Of a stretch of 64,000 bases of DNA, positions 1 to 9,200 are shown one piece after another. Positions within the stretch are counted from its first letter, which is position 1. Every line of letters starts with the position of its first letter. The position numbers were made by a program, and so were the translations under genes. Below the pieces are notes generated by a model. The model worked only from the letters and a program-made list of their open reading frames with translations. It made no database searches and was not told where the DNA came from. Source of the stretch: Streptomyces caatingaensis (GTDB taxonomy: Bacteria > Actinomycetota > Actinomycetes > Streptomycetales > Streptomycetaceae); NCBI RefSeq assembly GCF_001187435.1, contig NZ_LFXA01000012.1, forward strand, positions 1-64,000, read 5' to 3'.

Positions 1-332
1 CCCGGCCGACGACTGTCGCCTCCGAACAGTGCCGCCGGGAGTGGGACCCGGGTGCTCAGGAACCGGGAGCGGGAGGTGGTTCCTTCACCCAGGTCAGCGT
101 CGCCGATCGCAGGACGAAGCGAGCCCTGGGGTTGCAAGGGCAACAGATCCGACCTGCATGGCGTGATCTTCACCAGTCCACGCACGGACGTAACGAGCGG
201 AGCTTGAGCCGTTGTTGTCGTTTGGGATCTTTGCGATCAGCCCTGCGATCTTGGACGGGCTCCCCTACGGCGTGGGTGGGGTTCCGGCTGCCCTGAGGCA
301 GGGCCTCAAGGGGGCGTTGTCGAGAGAGCGCG
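1..332. other. stretch without a recognised gene
   Basis: I see no convincing coding frame, RNA gene or repeat in the first 332 bases. Short open frames exist on both strands but none has a ribosome binding site or a recognisable protein. The window edge may cut a gene lying further left. Confidence 0.4.
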
Positions 333-557
333 TCACCGACGCTTCTTGATCCAGGTGATCAAGGCCGCGACTCCCAGGGGCACAACAACTGCCGCTTTCG
401 CCGCAAGCTTCGCCGACAACCATCCGGTCCCGGGGGTCAACCAACCCAGCCACCAGGCAAGGGCTGCCAGCAGCCCAGCAGCCACCAGCGCGCCGACTGC
501 GAACAGCACGCTCCGAAGACCGCCGCTGCCTCGTAACTCTCGTTTCCCTTCGCTCAT
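333..557 (-). CDS. small hydrophobic membrane protein, unknown
   Basis: A 74-residue protein starting at the ATG whose complement is at 555-557 (MSEGKRELRG...). It has a short charged N-terminus, a hydrophobic segment at about residues 15-40 (SVLFAVGALVAAGLL, then AWWLGWL), a second one at about 54-70, and ends with the basic tail WIKKRR. This is the layout of a two-helix inner-membrane protein with a positively charged C-terminus. A longer open frame continues upstream to 1583 but is proline/arginine-rich noise, so the short start is preferred. I do not recognise the family and no neighbour explains it. Confidence 0.55.
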   Translation of the reverse strand: MSEGKRELRGSGGLRSVLFAVGALVAAGLLAALAWWLGWLTPGTGWLSAKLAAKAAVVVPLGVAALITWIKKRR

Positions 558-856
558 GAGGGCGACTATAGGGGCATGCCGGAATGCTTCATTCCTGGAC
601 TGCCCGGTCCGACAGCCGACCGAGGCCGGGCCCGGCCGGCAGGTGTCAGGCTCCGCCACGAAGCGAGCAGCCGCACGTGCGCAGTCGCTACCGCACTGAC
701 CACACGAACGAGGTGCATCAGGTCTTCGGATGCGCGGGAACGACATGCCAGGTCTTGCAACTGTCTTGCACAGTTGGCGAATTGGCTGCCAGGTGCGGCT
801 GGCGTTGCCTACGATGGCTGCCGTTGCATGGGCAGCCAGGTATCGGGAGGGAGCGG
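558..856. other. stretch without a recognised gene
   Basis: About 300 bases between the divergent small membrane protein and the decayed gene starting at 857. It should hold the promoters of both. I see no gene or clear repeat in it. Confidence 0.35.
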
Positions 857-1468
857 ATGGGCTCCGTCGACACAGATGAGGTAGCCGCGGTACCAGGGCT
901 GCGGGCAGCTGTCGGTTTCTACTCCGGCAAGGTCGGGCGGCTGCTGCAGAGGAAGTCGGAGCTCGAAGCCGAACTCGCCTTGTCGCCGCGGAGGTGGCGA
1001 AGGTATCCGCCACCCGTGACCAGTTGCGTGAGGCGCTTGAGGAGATCCTCGCGGATGCTCCGCCACCCGTGAACGAAGAAACAGCCCCGGACGGCCCGCG
1101 GGGGACGGCTCCCCGCAGACGGAGTCCGGGCCCAATACGGACCCGCCTCCCGGACAACAGGACAGGGCACCGGCCGATGACGATCCACCGCCTCCCCGGA
1201 CAGAGGTTGCCGCAGGCCAGCGGACCGCGACGGGCGAGTTGATGGAGGCGGTCGAGCGGATTCTGGTGACTGCTGGGCGGTCGATGCCGGTGCGGGACAT
1301 CACGGAGGCGCTCGGGCGGCCGACCCGGGGGAAGGCAGGGCGGGGGCCCTCGCGACGGTCCGCGGGACGTGCAAGCGGCTGGTGAAGAACGGCCGGGTCG
1401 TCGAGGAGCCGGTGGGCATGTTCGCCGTCGCCAGGGCCAACGGCTCACCGACGAAGGAGGCCGCCTAA
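857..1468 (+). pseudogene. multiply frameshifted regulator-like hypothetical gene
   Basis: The gene begins at ATG 857 after a GGGAGGG ribosome site and ends at TAA 1466-1468, but the readable protein jumps between frames. It reads MGSVDTDEVAAVPG...LLQRKSELEAELA in the first frame, VAKVSATRDQLREALEEIL in a second (about 985-1070), MEAVERILVTAGRSMPVRDITEALGRPTRG in a third (about 1242-1330) and TCKRLVKNGRVVEEPVGMFAV back in the first. The pieces make one plausible protein: an N-terminal coiled coil followed by a winged-helix-like C-terminus (VRDITEAL, then RLVKNGRVVE). At least three frameshifts separate them, so it is dead unless the sequence contains errors. Function unknown; DNA binding is only suggested by the C-terminal pattern. 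Confidence 0.6.
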
Positions 1469-1987
1469 CGAGAGCCTGTTCATTGGGTGTTCCCTCCCCC
1501 TCGGCGGGGGAGGGAACCAGCTCCCTGAGGTGGCACCCTCGTACGGGAGCGCGGCGTGGTCCCGTTCGCAGTGGCTCACGCACTCCGAGGCTAGAGCAAC
1601 TGGGCTCGCCTCGGGGGCGCGTGGCCTATTTTGTCGCCCCTTCGGCCGCCGATGCCGGGGGGCGGAAGGGCTGTTTTCCATGCGTACGGCGCATTCCTCC
1701 CCGGGCGGGTAGAGGGTGACGGCGAGGAAGTTCTCCAGGCGGGCGACGGTGGCGATGTCGGGCCAGCAGCGGCCGGCGATCAGGTCGGCGATGGCCTGCC
1801 GGTTGACTCCCGACCCTTCGGCGGCCCGCCGCAGACTGCGGCCCTGGTCCGCCAGGGTGGTGGCGAGGGTGCGGGCGATGTCCTGGACGACGGCGGCGGC
1901 GGGGTCGTCGATGAGGGCGTGGGGCCAGGTTTCCGGATCGCGGGCAAGATCGCGCGGCGGCCTGCTGCGGGTCAAACCTCCGACCAT
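1445..1987 (-). CDS. XRE-type helix-turn-helix protein
   Basis: The start is the ATG complementary to 1985-1987, preceded on this strand by GAGGAG eight bases away. Residues about 33-90 (VVQDIARTLATTLADQGRSL, NRQAIADLIAGRCWPDIATV, RLENFLAVTLYP) fit a Cro/CI-type helix-turn-helix. The usual protein of this type would end near residue 95. Here about 85 more residues of low-complexity sequence follow, running through the strong hairpin at 1490-1516, so the original stop may have been lost. It is transcribed divergently from the recombinase-like gene at 2063, with about 75 bases between the starts, which suits a local regulator of that mobile module. Function is inferred from fold only. Confidence 0.6.
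   Translation of the reverse strand: MVGGLTRSRPPRDLARDPETWPHALIDDPAAAVVQDIARTLATTLADQGRSLRRAAEGSGVNRQAIADLIAGRCWPDIATVARLENFLAVTLYPPGEECAVRMENSPSAPRHRRPKGRQNRPRAPEASPVALASECVSHCERDHAALPYEGATSGSWFPPPPRGREHPMNRLSLGGLLRR
1490..1516. terminator. 11-bp perfect stem-loop
   Basis: TTCCCTCCCCC at 1490-1500 is exactly complementary to GGGGGAGGGAA at 1506-1516, with a five-base loop TCGGC. It sits just after the stop of the decayed gene at 1468 and inside the unusually long tail of the convergent XRE gene. It is most simply a bidirectional terminator between the two. There is no long T-run on either side. Confidence 0.5.
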
Positions 1988-2062
1988 GTTGATGCACTCC
2001 TCTCGGTGAAGATCGGCTTCGATGCCTTCACCGGCTGCTTGTCCAGCCGATTTGGTTGGACC

Positions 2063-2988
2063 GTGACGTTGAGCCCTGAGGTTTCCCGGCGGATCCGCGA
2101 CTACCGTCCCCGTCTGCCACACCGGCGGTGGGCGCCGGTCGCCGACCAGGTCAGAGCGACGGTGGCCGCGGCGGCTCCTGCCACCTGCTACGAGGCGGGG
2201 CATCTGCTGCATGTGGTGGGGCGGCTGGCGGTGTGGGCGGACGGCTGCGGGCTCCCGCGGGATCCCGGGGTGTGGATGCGGACCGAGACGATCGACGCGT
2301 TCGTGCTGTCGGGCTGTGCCGGCATGGACGGCTCCACCGTGCAGACCTACCGCTCCTGGCTGCGGCGGGTGCGTGAGGCCCTGGTGTGGGTGCAACGCGG
2401 TGAGGCGCCCGCTGCACGGCTGTCCTCGCCGCGCGACCCACAGCCTCCTTACGAGCGCGGGGAGTTGTCGCGGTTGCGGGCCTGGGCGGCCCAACTGCCG
2501 GGACAGGCCCGGCTGGACGGCCTGGCGCTGATGGCGCTGGGTGCCGGATGCGGCCTGGCACCCGGCGAGGTCCCCCGGGTCCGGGGCAGCCACATCCGCG
2601 TCACCACATCCGGCGTCGCGGTGCTGGACCAGGAGATGCTCGGCCGGCTGGTGGCCTGCCACACCGGATGGGAGACCGTGCTCGCCGAGCTGAGGGAGAC
2701 GGCGGGGGCGGGTTTCCTGTTCCGGCCGGGCCGGAAGGTGGCGGCGGCGAAGAACCTCGTCTCGTCCTGGCCGCACCGTCACCGCCCGCATGCCGGTCTC
2801 CCGCCGCTGTCGGCCCGCCGGCTGCGGTCGACCTGGATCGTCCGGCTGCTGGCCGAAGGTGTCAGCCCGGCGGTTGTCGCATCGGCGGCGGGCATGGTCT
2901 CCCCGGCCGGCCTGGCCCCTATCACCGCTGGGTCCCGCCGCTGACGGACAAGGAGGTCGTCCGGCTCCTGCGCGGTCGCCGCCGGTGA
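2063..2988 (+). pseudogene. tyrosine-recombinase-like protein, frameshifted near its end
   Basis: Reading from GTG 2063 (VTLSPEVSRRIRDYRPRL) gives about 280 residues. They include an N-terminal SAM-like region (SGCAGMDGSTVQTYRSWLRR, ALVWVQRG), a middle LDGLALMALGAGCGLAPGEV typical of integrase catalytic domains, and a C-terminal RRLRSTWIVRLLAEGVSPAV segment. The frame then hits a stop at 2942-2944. One base earlier in phase the sequence continues sensibly as YHRWVPPLTDKEVVRLLRGR and stops at 2986-2988. This indicates a single-base deletion near 2915. Clear Arg...His-x-x-Arg...Tyr catalytic residues are not all evident, so site-specific recombinase is a family-level guess. An alternative start at GTG 2006 is possible. 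The restored stop overlaps the next gene by GTGA. Confidence 0.5.
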
Positions 2989-4814
2989 GGCCCCGGCCCG
3001 AAGGTGAGGAGCTGGCGGCACGGTTGCTGCGGCCAAGGCTCCGTCCCGGCCGGCTGACCGAGATACCCGACTCCAAGGTCGGGCAGCTGCTGTCGGTGCT
3101 GGACCGCTCCGGCCTGCCCCAGCGGCTGGAGGAGCTGTTGGACGGCCGTCCGGGGCCGCCGGGCGTGCGGCCGCGCACGGTGCTGGCCGGGCTGATGCTC
3201 GCCGTCTACTACACCGGGCGGGCCACCGTCGCCGAAGCGTGGCGGATACTGCATTTCCGCCTGCGGCCAACAGCCCGCGTCTGGCTGGGCATTCCCCAGG
3301 CGCCGCCGGGCTCGGCCCGGGAGTGCGTCGCTGCCAGCCGCCGTCTCTACCGGGGTCTGGACCGCATCACCACGGTCCTGGACCCGGCCCGCTGCGACCG
3401 GCGCCGACGCCTGCCCCAGGCGGACGCCGATGCCCACGCGGCGGCATGGGACACCCCGGCCGGACGCCAGGCTGCCGGCCGTCTGCAGAAGCTGGCCAAC
3501 GACCTCGTCCTGACTCCGGTCAGAATCGCCCAGCAGCGCGGGCACTTGCGCGGCTGGCGCGGCGACATCGGAGTCGACGCGACCGCCATCCCCGTCCTGG
3601 CCAAGCCCGACAGCGAGTTCTCCGGCACGGCCTCGGTCGAGATCACCGCGGGTTTGCACTTCAGCGGCGGCTCCGACGAAGGCGTCTTCGGTTACAGCGC
3701 CACCTTCCTCGTCGCCGCCCACACCCGCCCCGCACACGTCACCGGGACGACCCCGGCGAAGACGACGGCCTACCCGCAGCTGTGCCTCGGCCTGGTCCTG
3801 GACACCCCCACCGTCCGCACCGGCCCCAACGCGATCACCCTGCTGCGGCAGCTGGACGAACTCCAGCTGCCCAAAGGCACCTGCGCGGCCGACCGCGCCT
3901 ACACCGGATGTAGCCCACAGCACTTCCAGGTCCCCGCCCGCCGCCTCGGCTACCGCCTCGCCCTCGACTACAAGGTCAAGGAACGGGGACTCCAGGGCAC
4001 CTGGCAAGGGGCTCTCCTGGTCGACGGCTCGCTCGCCTGCCCGCGCATGCCCACCGCACTGGTCGAGGCCACACACGGCGCGGACGACAAGGCCGTACGC
4101 ATCCGCAGCGACGAACTCAAGGAAGCCATCGCACAACGCCGGCCGTACTTCCTCAAACTCAAGGAGAGCGCCGACGCCCGGGGCACCGTCCGGCTGCAGT
4201 GCCCGGCCGCCGGTCCGTCCCCATCGGTGAACTGCCCCCGCCGCAACCGCCTCCGCCCCAACCAGCCACGCTCCTCCGGGCCGCCCCCGACGGTGGTCAA
4301 CCTGGCCGATACCCGGTCCCGGGCCGCTCATCCCGCCGCCCGGCCCACGGTCCAGCTCCCCGACAACGAGTGGCTCGACCTGCCCCCTCAAGAAGACCTG
4401 CCTGCCGTCTGCGGGGCATCCGCCATCAGCGTCCCCGCCGACGCCCGCGGCGACCTGAAGACCGCGAAGTACCGGCAGGACACGCACTACCTCAGCCCCA
4501 CCTGGGACCACACCTACAAACCCATCCGCTCCCACAACGAAGGCATCAACGGCCGCCTCAAGAGCGGTGACATGGACATCGGCAACCCGAAACACCGGCC
4601 CGCCCCCGGACAGGTCACCCAGACCCTCCTGATCGCCATCATGACCACCATCGGGAACCTGGACATCCTGGAAACCTGGCTCTACCAACACACCGGGGCC
4701 ACCCTCGACAACGACACCGGCCTCAGCCGCGAACCCCACGGCACTCCCGGGCCAGATCACCCAGCAGCCCAACCACCGGGAAACACCGGACGGCCGCCCC
4801 CGCGCGTCACCTGA
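2985..4814 (+). CDS. DDE transposase-like protein
   Basis: GTG 2985 overlaps the restored stop of the preceding gene in a GTGA, implying translational coupling. The 609-residue product has the layout of an IS1182/IS5-like DDE transposase. An N-terminal DUF772-like segment (EIPDSKVGQLLSVLDR, PRTVLAGLMLAVYYTGRATV) is followed by the first Asp in DIGVDATAIPVLAK, the second in AADRAYTGCSPQHF, and the Glu region in SHNEGINGRLKSGD. The C-terminus (GQVTQTLLIAIMTTIGNLDI) looks complete. I find no obvious terminal inverted repeats at the module edges, so it may move together with the recombinase and XRE gene or be domesticated. The next gene downstream is convergent, with a terminator between them. 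Confidence 0.65.
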   Translation: MRPRPEGEELAARLLRPRLRPGRLTEIPDSKVGQLLSVLDRSGLPQRLEELLDGRPGPPGVRPRTVLAGLMLAVYYTGRATVAEAWRILHFRLRPTARVWLGIPQAPPGSARECVAASRRLYRGLDRITTVLDPARCDRRRRLPQADADAHAAAWDTPAGRQAAGRLQKLANDLVLTPVRIAQQRGHLRGWRGDIGVDATAIPVLAKPDSEFSGTASVEITAGLHFSGGSDEGVFGYSATFLVAAHTRPAHVTGTTPAKTTAYPQLCLGLVLDTPTVRTGPNAITLLRQLDELQLPKGTCAADRAYTGCSPQHFQVPARRLGYRLALDYKVKERGLQGTWQGALLVDGSLACPRMPTALVEATHGADDKAVRIRSDELKEAIAQRRPYFLKLKESADARGTVRLQCPAAGPSPSVNCPRRNRLRPNQPRSSGPPPTVVNLADTRSRAAHPAARPTVQLPDNEWLDLPPQEDLPAVCGASAISVPADARGDLKTAKYRQDTHYLSPTWDHTYKPIRSHNEGINGRLKSGDMDIGNPKHRPAPGQVTQTLLIAIMTTIGNLDILETWLYQHTGATLDNDTGLSREPHGTPGPDHPAAQPPGNTGRPPPRVT

Positions 4815-4976
4815 CCCACGCACACGACAACGACAAAGCAGCACCGCCAGCCCCGGCCACCCGGGGCCCGCCCCCCTGCCCTCACAACGGCAAGTCGGCG
4901 CATCAGAAGGCTGATACCCCCACCACGCCGCCATCCACCACCCCGAACAGACATCGAACGGCCCCTGGAAACGCAG

Positions 4977-5011
4977 AAATCCCGCCCGATCAAAACGATC
5001 AGACGGGATTT
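4977..5011. terminator. stem-loop between convergent genes
   Basis: AAATCCCG at 4977-4984 pairs with CGGGATTT at 5004-5011, with an inner GATC/GATC pairing and an AAAAC loop. It lies between the transposase-like gene ending at 4814 and the convergent AveC-like gene ending at 5161, so it probably terminates both. The A and T ends give it a T-rich tail in either direction. Confidence 0.6.
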
Positions 5012-5160
5012 CATCAACCGATCCTGAGCTAACTCAAGAACGGCCCCGGGCCGTGGGTCGTTCGTCTGCCGTGTGCATTCCTGTTCTCCTCGCGGGGCCG
5101 TTCTCCCCACCGGGCCGGCCGCGACGGCTCGGTGGGGAGAACGGCCAGGTCGTCGACGGT

Positions 5161-6141
5161 TCAGGTGGCGGGCGGGCTGAACCAGATCGGGAAGCCCACC
5201 GGGTGGCCGATCGTCAGCGCCGGCACGGTGATGAACACCAGGGCCGCCGCGACGGCGACGGTCATGTACCCGACCCCGGCCAGCAGCCGGACACCTCCCT
5301 GGGCGGGGCGCGGCAGCCGCAGGGAGCCTTCGAGGATCCACACTTCCCGGCCCGGTGGGGCGTAGAGGGTCATCAGGACCATGGGCATCACCACGAGGAA
5401 GATCATGGATACGGGTGAGGAGAGCGGCAGTTGGTAGTAGTGGCCCTCGAAGAGCGTGAGGTGCGGCAGGGCGTAGACGTAGCCGTACCCGCCGACGCGC
5501 TGATAGGTCTGCTCCATGGGGATGTCCAGCACCAGACAGGCCAGGGCCGTGACCGTGGCCACCCGGGCGCGGCTCCACTGCGGCCGGCGTCGCCGGACAC
5601 GGGTCGCGATCGTCACCCCCATGAAGATCCAGAGGATCAGGGCGAGGTAGGCGCCGATGGTGAGCAGGCTCTCCACTTCGGCCCTCACTCCGGCTTGCGG
5701 GCCGGACCAGCCGGGCAGGTACGGTCCCCAGCTGAGGACGTTGAGGCCGTACCGGTTGTGCCCGATGGTGTGGGTGGACGCGTTGAGGTAGCCGTCCTGC
5801 CAGAAGGACAGGCAGCAGCCGGCGAACAGCGCGGCGGGCAGCGTGACGCGCCCGGCTGTGCGGGACCGCCGCCAGGACCACCAGGCCGTCCCCGCGCAGC
5901 CCGCGAGGAGCACGGCCTCCGCCACACGGGTGGCGATCTTCAGGGCGGTGGGGATCGTATAGCCCCCGGCGGGGTAGGCATGGGCGTTTCCGTCGGCTGC
6001 CCAGCGGGCGAACACCCACAGTTGGCAGGCGACGCCCGCCGCACCGATCGCCGCCCAGCCCACTGCCGGGCACCGCCAGCGCCGCGGGAGAGCGGCCGCG
6101 CGGGCGGAGGGTGCGGGTGAGGCCGAGGATGTGTGCGCCAT
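5161..6141 (-). CDS. AveC-family (spirocyclase-like) membrane protein
   Basis: A 326-residue protein with a short Ala/Pro-rich N-terminus and about six to seven hydrophobic segments. Conserved-looking polar stretches include FWQDGYLNAS, LDIPMEQTYQRVGGYGYVYA and EGHYYQLPL. Length and pattern match the AveC family; AveC of the avermectin pathway and its meilingmycin counterpart MeiC are known to act on spiroketal precursors (dehydration and/or spirocyclisation). Here it is the last gene of an operon behind a one-module polyketide synthase, 66 bases downstream. It most likely tailors the product of that synthase, at the membrane. Whether it makes a spiroketal is not shown. The start ATG has GGAGAGG upstream on this strand. 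Confidence 0.75.
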   Translation of the reverse strand: MAHTSSASPAPSARAAALPRRWRCPAVGWAAIGAAGVACQLWVFARWAADGNAHAYPAGGYTIPTALKIATRVAEAVLLAGCAGTAWWSWRRSRTAGRVTLPAALFAGCCLSFWQDGYLNASTHTIGHNRYGLNVLSWGPYLPGWSGPQAGVRAEVESLLTIGAYLALILWIFMGVTIATRVRRRRPQWSRARVATVTALACLVLDIPMEQTYQRVGGYGYVYALPHLTLFEGHYYQLPLSSPVSMIFLVVMPMVLMTLYAPPGREVWILEGSLRLPRPAQGGVRLLAGVGYMTVAVAAALVFITVPALTIGHPVGFPIWFSPPAT

Positions 6142-6207
6142 GGGGACGGCACCTCTCCTGGGAGCCGGTGGTGATCAGCTGCGGGTGTTCTGGCCGGTGG
6201 GCGGCGC

Positions 6208-9200
6208 CTATTCCTGCCGGGCGCCCGGCCGGGGGCGGGATGCGGAGGGGGATGCGGGTGGTTGCGGGCCGGTGCCCAGCTGCTCCAGGAGCCAGTCGGC
6301 GAGGCCGGCGGCGTTGGGCCTGACCCAGATGACCCCGGGTTTGATGCTGACCTTCAGGGCGTTCTGAAGACGCTGTTGCAGTTGGACGGCACCGAGGGAG
6401 TCCAGGCCGAGCACGACCAGGCTGGTGTGCGCCCCGATGTGACGGGTGGTGTTGCCGAGGATGTCGCGGACCTGGTCGACGACGAACGCCTCCAGGATCC
6501 GGCGGCGTTCGGCGTCGCCGTCGGCCGCAAGCAGGTCCTCGCGTACGGGCGCGGCGGTGACCGCCGCCGGGGTACCGGTGCCGGTGAGGAGGTCGGCCAG
6601 GAGGGTGGAGTGCCGCAGGGCGGGGTAGGGCGCGGTCCACCGGGCCACGTCGATGGGTGAGTAGGCGAGTTGCCGGTGGCCGTCGGTCAGGATGCGTTCG
6701 AGCGCGAGGACGCCGTCCTGCGGCGAGATCAGTACGAAGCCCTGCCGGGCGAGGTGCCGGCCACGGCCGACCCGGCCCCAGGCGCCCCAGTGGATGCCGG
6801 TGGCCGGCAGGCCCTGGCCGAGCCTGTGGGCCACCAACGCGTCGAGGTAGGCGTTGGCGGCGGCGTACGCGGCCTGGCCGGGTGAGCCGATCAGGGAGGC
6901 GAGGGAGGAGTAGACGGCGAAGAAGTCCAGGTCGGCGTCGAGGGTGGCCCGGTGCAGGGCCCAGGCGCCATCGGCCTTGCCGCGCCACACCCGCCGCAGC
7001 AGGTCCTCGCCGAGGCTGCCGAGGGTGGCGTCCTCGACGACCCCGGCGGCGTGCACGATGCCGCGCAGTTCGGGACCGCCGTCGGTGGCGACGCGTACGG
7101 CCCGGCCGACGGTGGCGGGGTCGGCGATGTCGCCACCGAGCACCGCGATGTCGGCCGCGGTCGACCGGCGCAGTCCCGCCACTTCCCGTGCCGCCTCCGC
7201 GGACGGTGCGGAGCGGCCCACGGCCACGACGCGTGCGGCTCCCCGTTCGGCCAGCCAGCGCACCGTGAGCAGGCCCAGCCCGCCGAGCCCGCCGGTCACC
7301 AGGTACGCCGCGCCCGGACGGACCGGCCGCGGCAGCGGCGCGCCTGCTGCCCCGGGGCCGGGACGTACGCGGGCGAGGTAGCGGTTGCCGTGCCACCAGG
7401 CGATCTCGGTGATCGGCTGGTCGGCCGCCAGCAGATCGTCGAGCGCCCGGTCGAGTGGGGTGGCACGGTCCAGCTCGATGCTGCTGGCGCGTAGTTCGGG
7501 ATGCTCGAAGGCGGCGACGCGCAGCAGGCCGTGCGGCCCCGCCCCGGCCAGGGCCGTCTCGTCGCCGCGCCGGACCAGCCACAGCCGGGGCGGATCGGCG
7601 TGGGACACGAGCTGCTGGATGACGCTGACGGCACGGGCGGTGTTCTCCCGTGCGGCCGTGGGTGGTGCGGTGCCGTTCTCGCGGCCGCCGAGCACGAGGA
7701 CGACTCCTGTGCACGGAGGGCCGGTCGGGTCGTCGAGCGCGGCGGCCAGCGAGGGCACGGCGGTGCGGGCCGAGGTCGGGTGGGTCAGCAGACGGCTGCT
7801 CGCGGCGCGGGTGCCGAGAAGAGCGCTCAGCCGGTCGGCCCACAGAGTCTCCTCCGGGGCGACGACCAGCCAGTGCTGGTCCGTCGGCTCTTGCTCCGGC
7901 GCCGGCCGGCCGGGTTCGGGTACCCACTCCAGGTGGGCGAGCCGTGCGGCGTAGCGCTGCTCGGGCGGGGTGATGTTGGCCAGGCGCAGGCCACGGACCT
8001 CGGCCACGACGGTGCCGTCGGCGGTGGCCAGGACGCCGGAGGCGGTGCAGGCCAGGTCGTCGGCTTCCCGCAGGTGCACCGAGGCGTAGCGGGTGTGGCC
8101 GGTGGGGCCGTGGAGGCGGATTTCGTCGATACCGGCGACGACGACGGGGCCGGGGCTGGTGGGGCAGTAGGCGAGCCAGGCGGCCACCACGGTCTGCACC
8201 AGTTCGTCGGCGAGCGCGGGATGCAGCCGCAGCCGGTGTGCGGAGATGCGGGCGGTGTCGGCGACGCGCAGATGGGAGACGGCGCGATCGTGGTCGGGGT
8301 GGAGCCGGATGCGGTCGACGGCGGTGAAGGCGGGGCCGTGGAAGACGTCGTGCCGTTCGCGGAAGTGCCGGTAGAGGTCGGCCGGTGTCGCGTCGCTCCA
8401 CTCGGGTGTGGTGAGCGAGGACAGGTCGAGCCGCGGGACGGGGCTGCTCCCGGCAAGGGGCCGCACCGTGGCGTGCGCGTGCACGACGGTTCCGTCCCCG
8501 GTGCGGGTGAGCACCTCGGCGTGCGCACGATCGCCCTTGTCGACGAGCCGGGTGGTGACGTCCGGCTCCGGTTCGAGCACCAGCGGGGCCTTGAGCCGCA
8601 TGTCCTCGACCGCGACGCGGTCGGTGCCGAACACCTGGGCGCCGGCGGCCAGGAGCATCTCGGCGAGCCCGGTGCCCGGCAGCACGGGCGTGCCGGCGAC
8701 CTGGTGGTCGCCGAGCCACGGCAGCCGGGCGGGGCCGACGGGGGTGTGCCACAGATGCCGCTCAGGTGCGTCGGGGTCCTGGACGTAGCCGCCCAGCAGC
8801 GGGTGCTGGGCGGCTCCGACCAGGTGCGGTGCGACGAGCCGGTACGGGGGCTCGTCGCCGCCGTGGCGGGTGCGGTGCCAGGCGGTGCCGGGCACATCGG
8901 CGAGCTCGCCTTCGCCGTCCCCCGCCCAGGTGATGCCTTCGTATCCGGCGCAGTGGACCGCGGCCAGGTGGGAGAGGAACGCCTCCGTGTCGTCGCTGCC
9001 CTGCAGCAGCGTGCCGACCGCCACCGCGTCGTGGGCGCCGTCGGCCTGGGCGGTGTCCAGGACGGGGCGCACGGCGAGCGGGTGGGCGGTGCATTCGATG
9101 AACAGGCGGTGGCCGTCGGCGAGCGCCGCCGAGACAGCGTCGCGGAACCGGACGGTGGCGCGCTGGTTGCTCACCCAGTAGTCGGCGTCCAGCAGGCCGG

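Noticed and set aside
4757..8752. 1331-codon open frame overlapping the mini-cluster PKS and AveC-like gene
   Set aside because: Wrong frame; His/Arg/Pro-rich shadow, while the true frames show KR, ACP and membrane-segment motifs.
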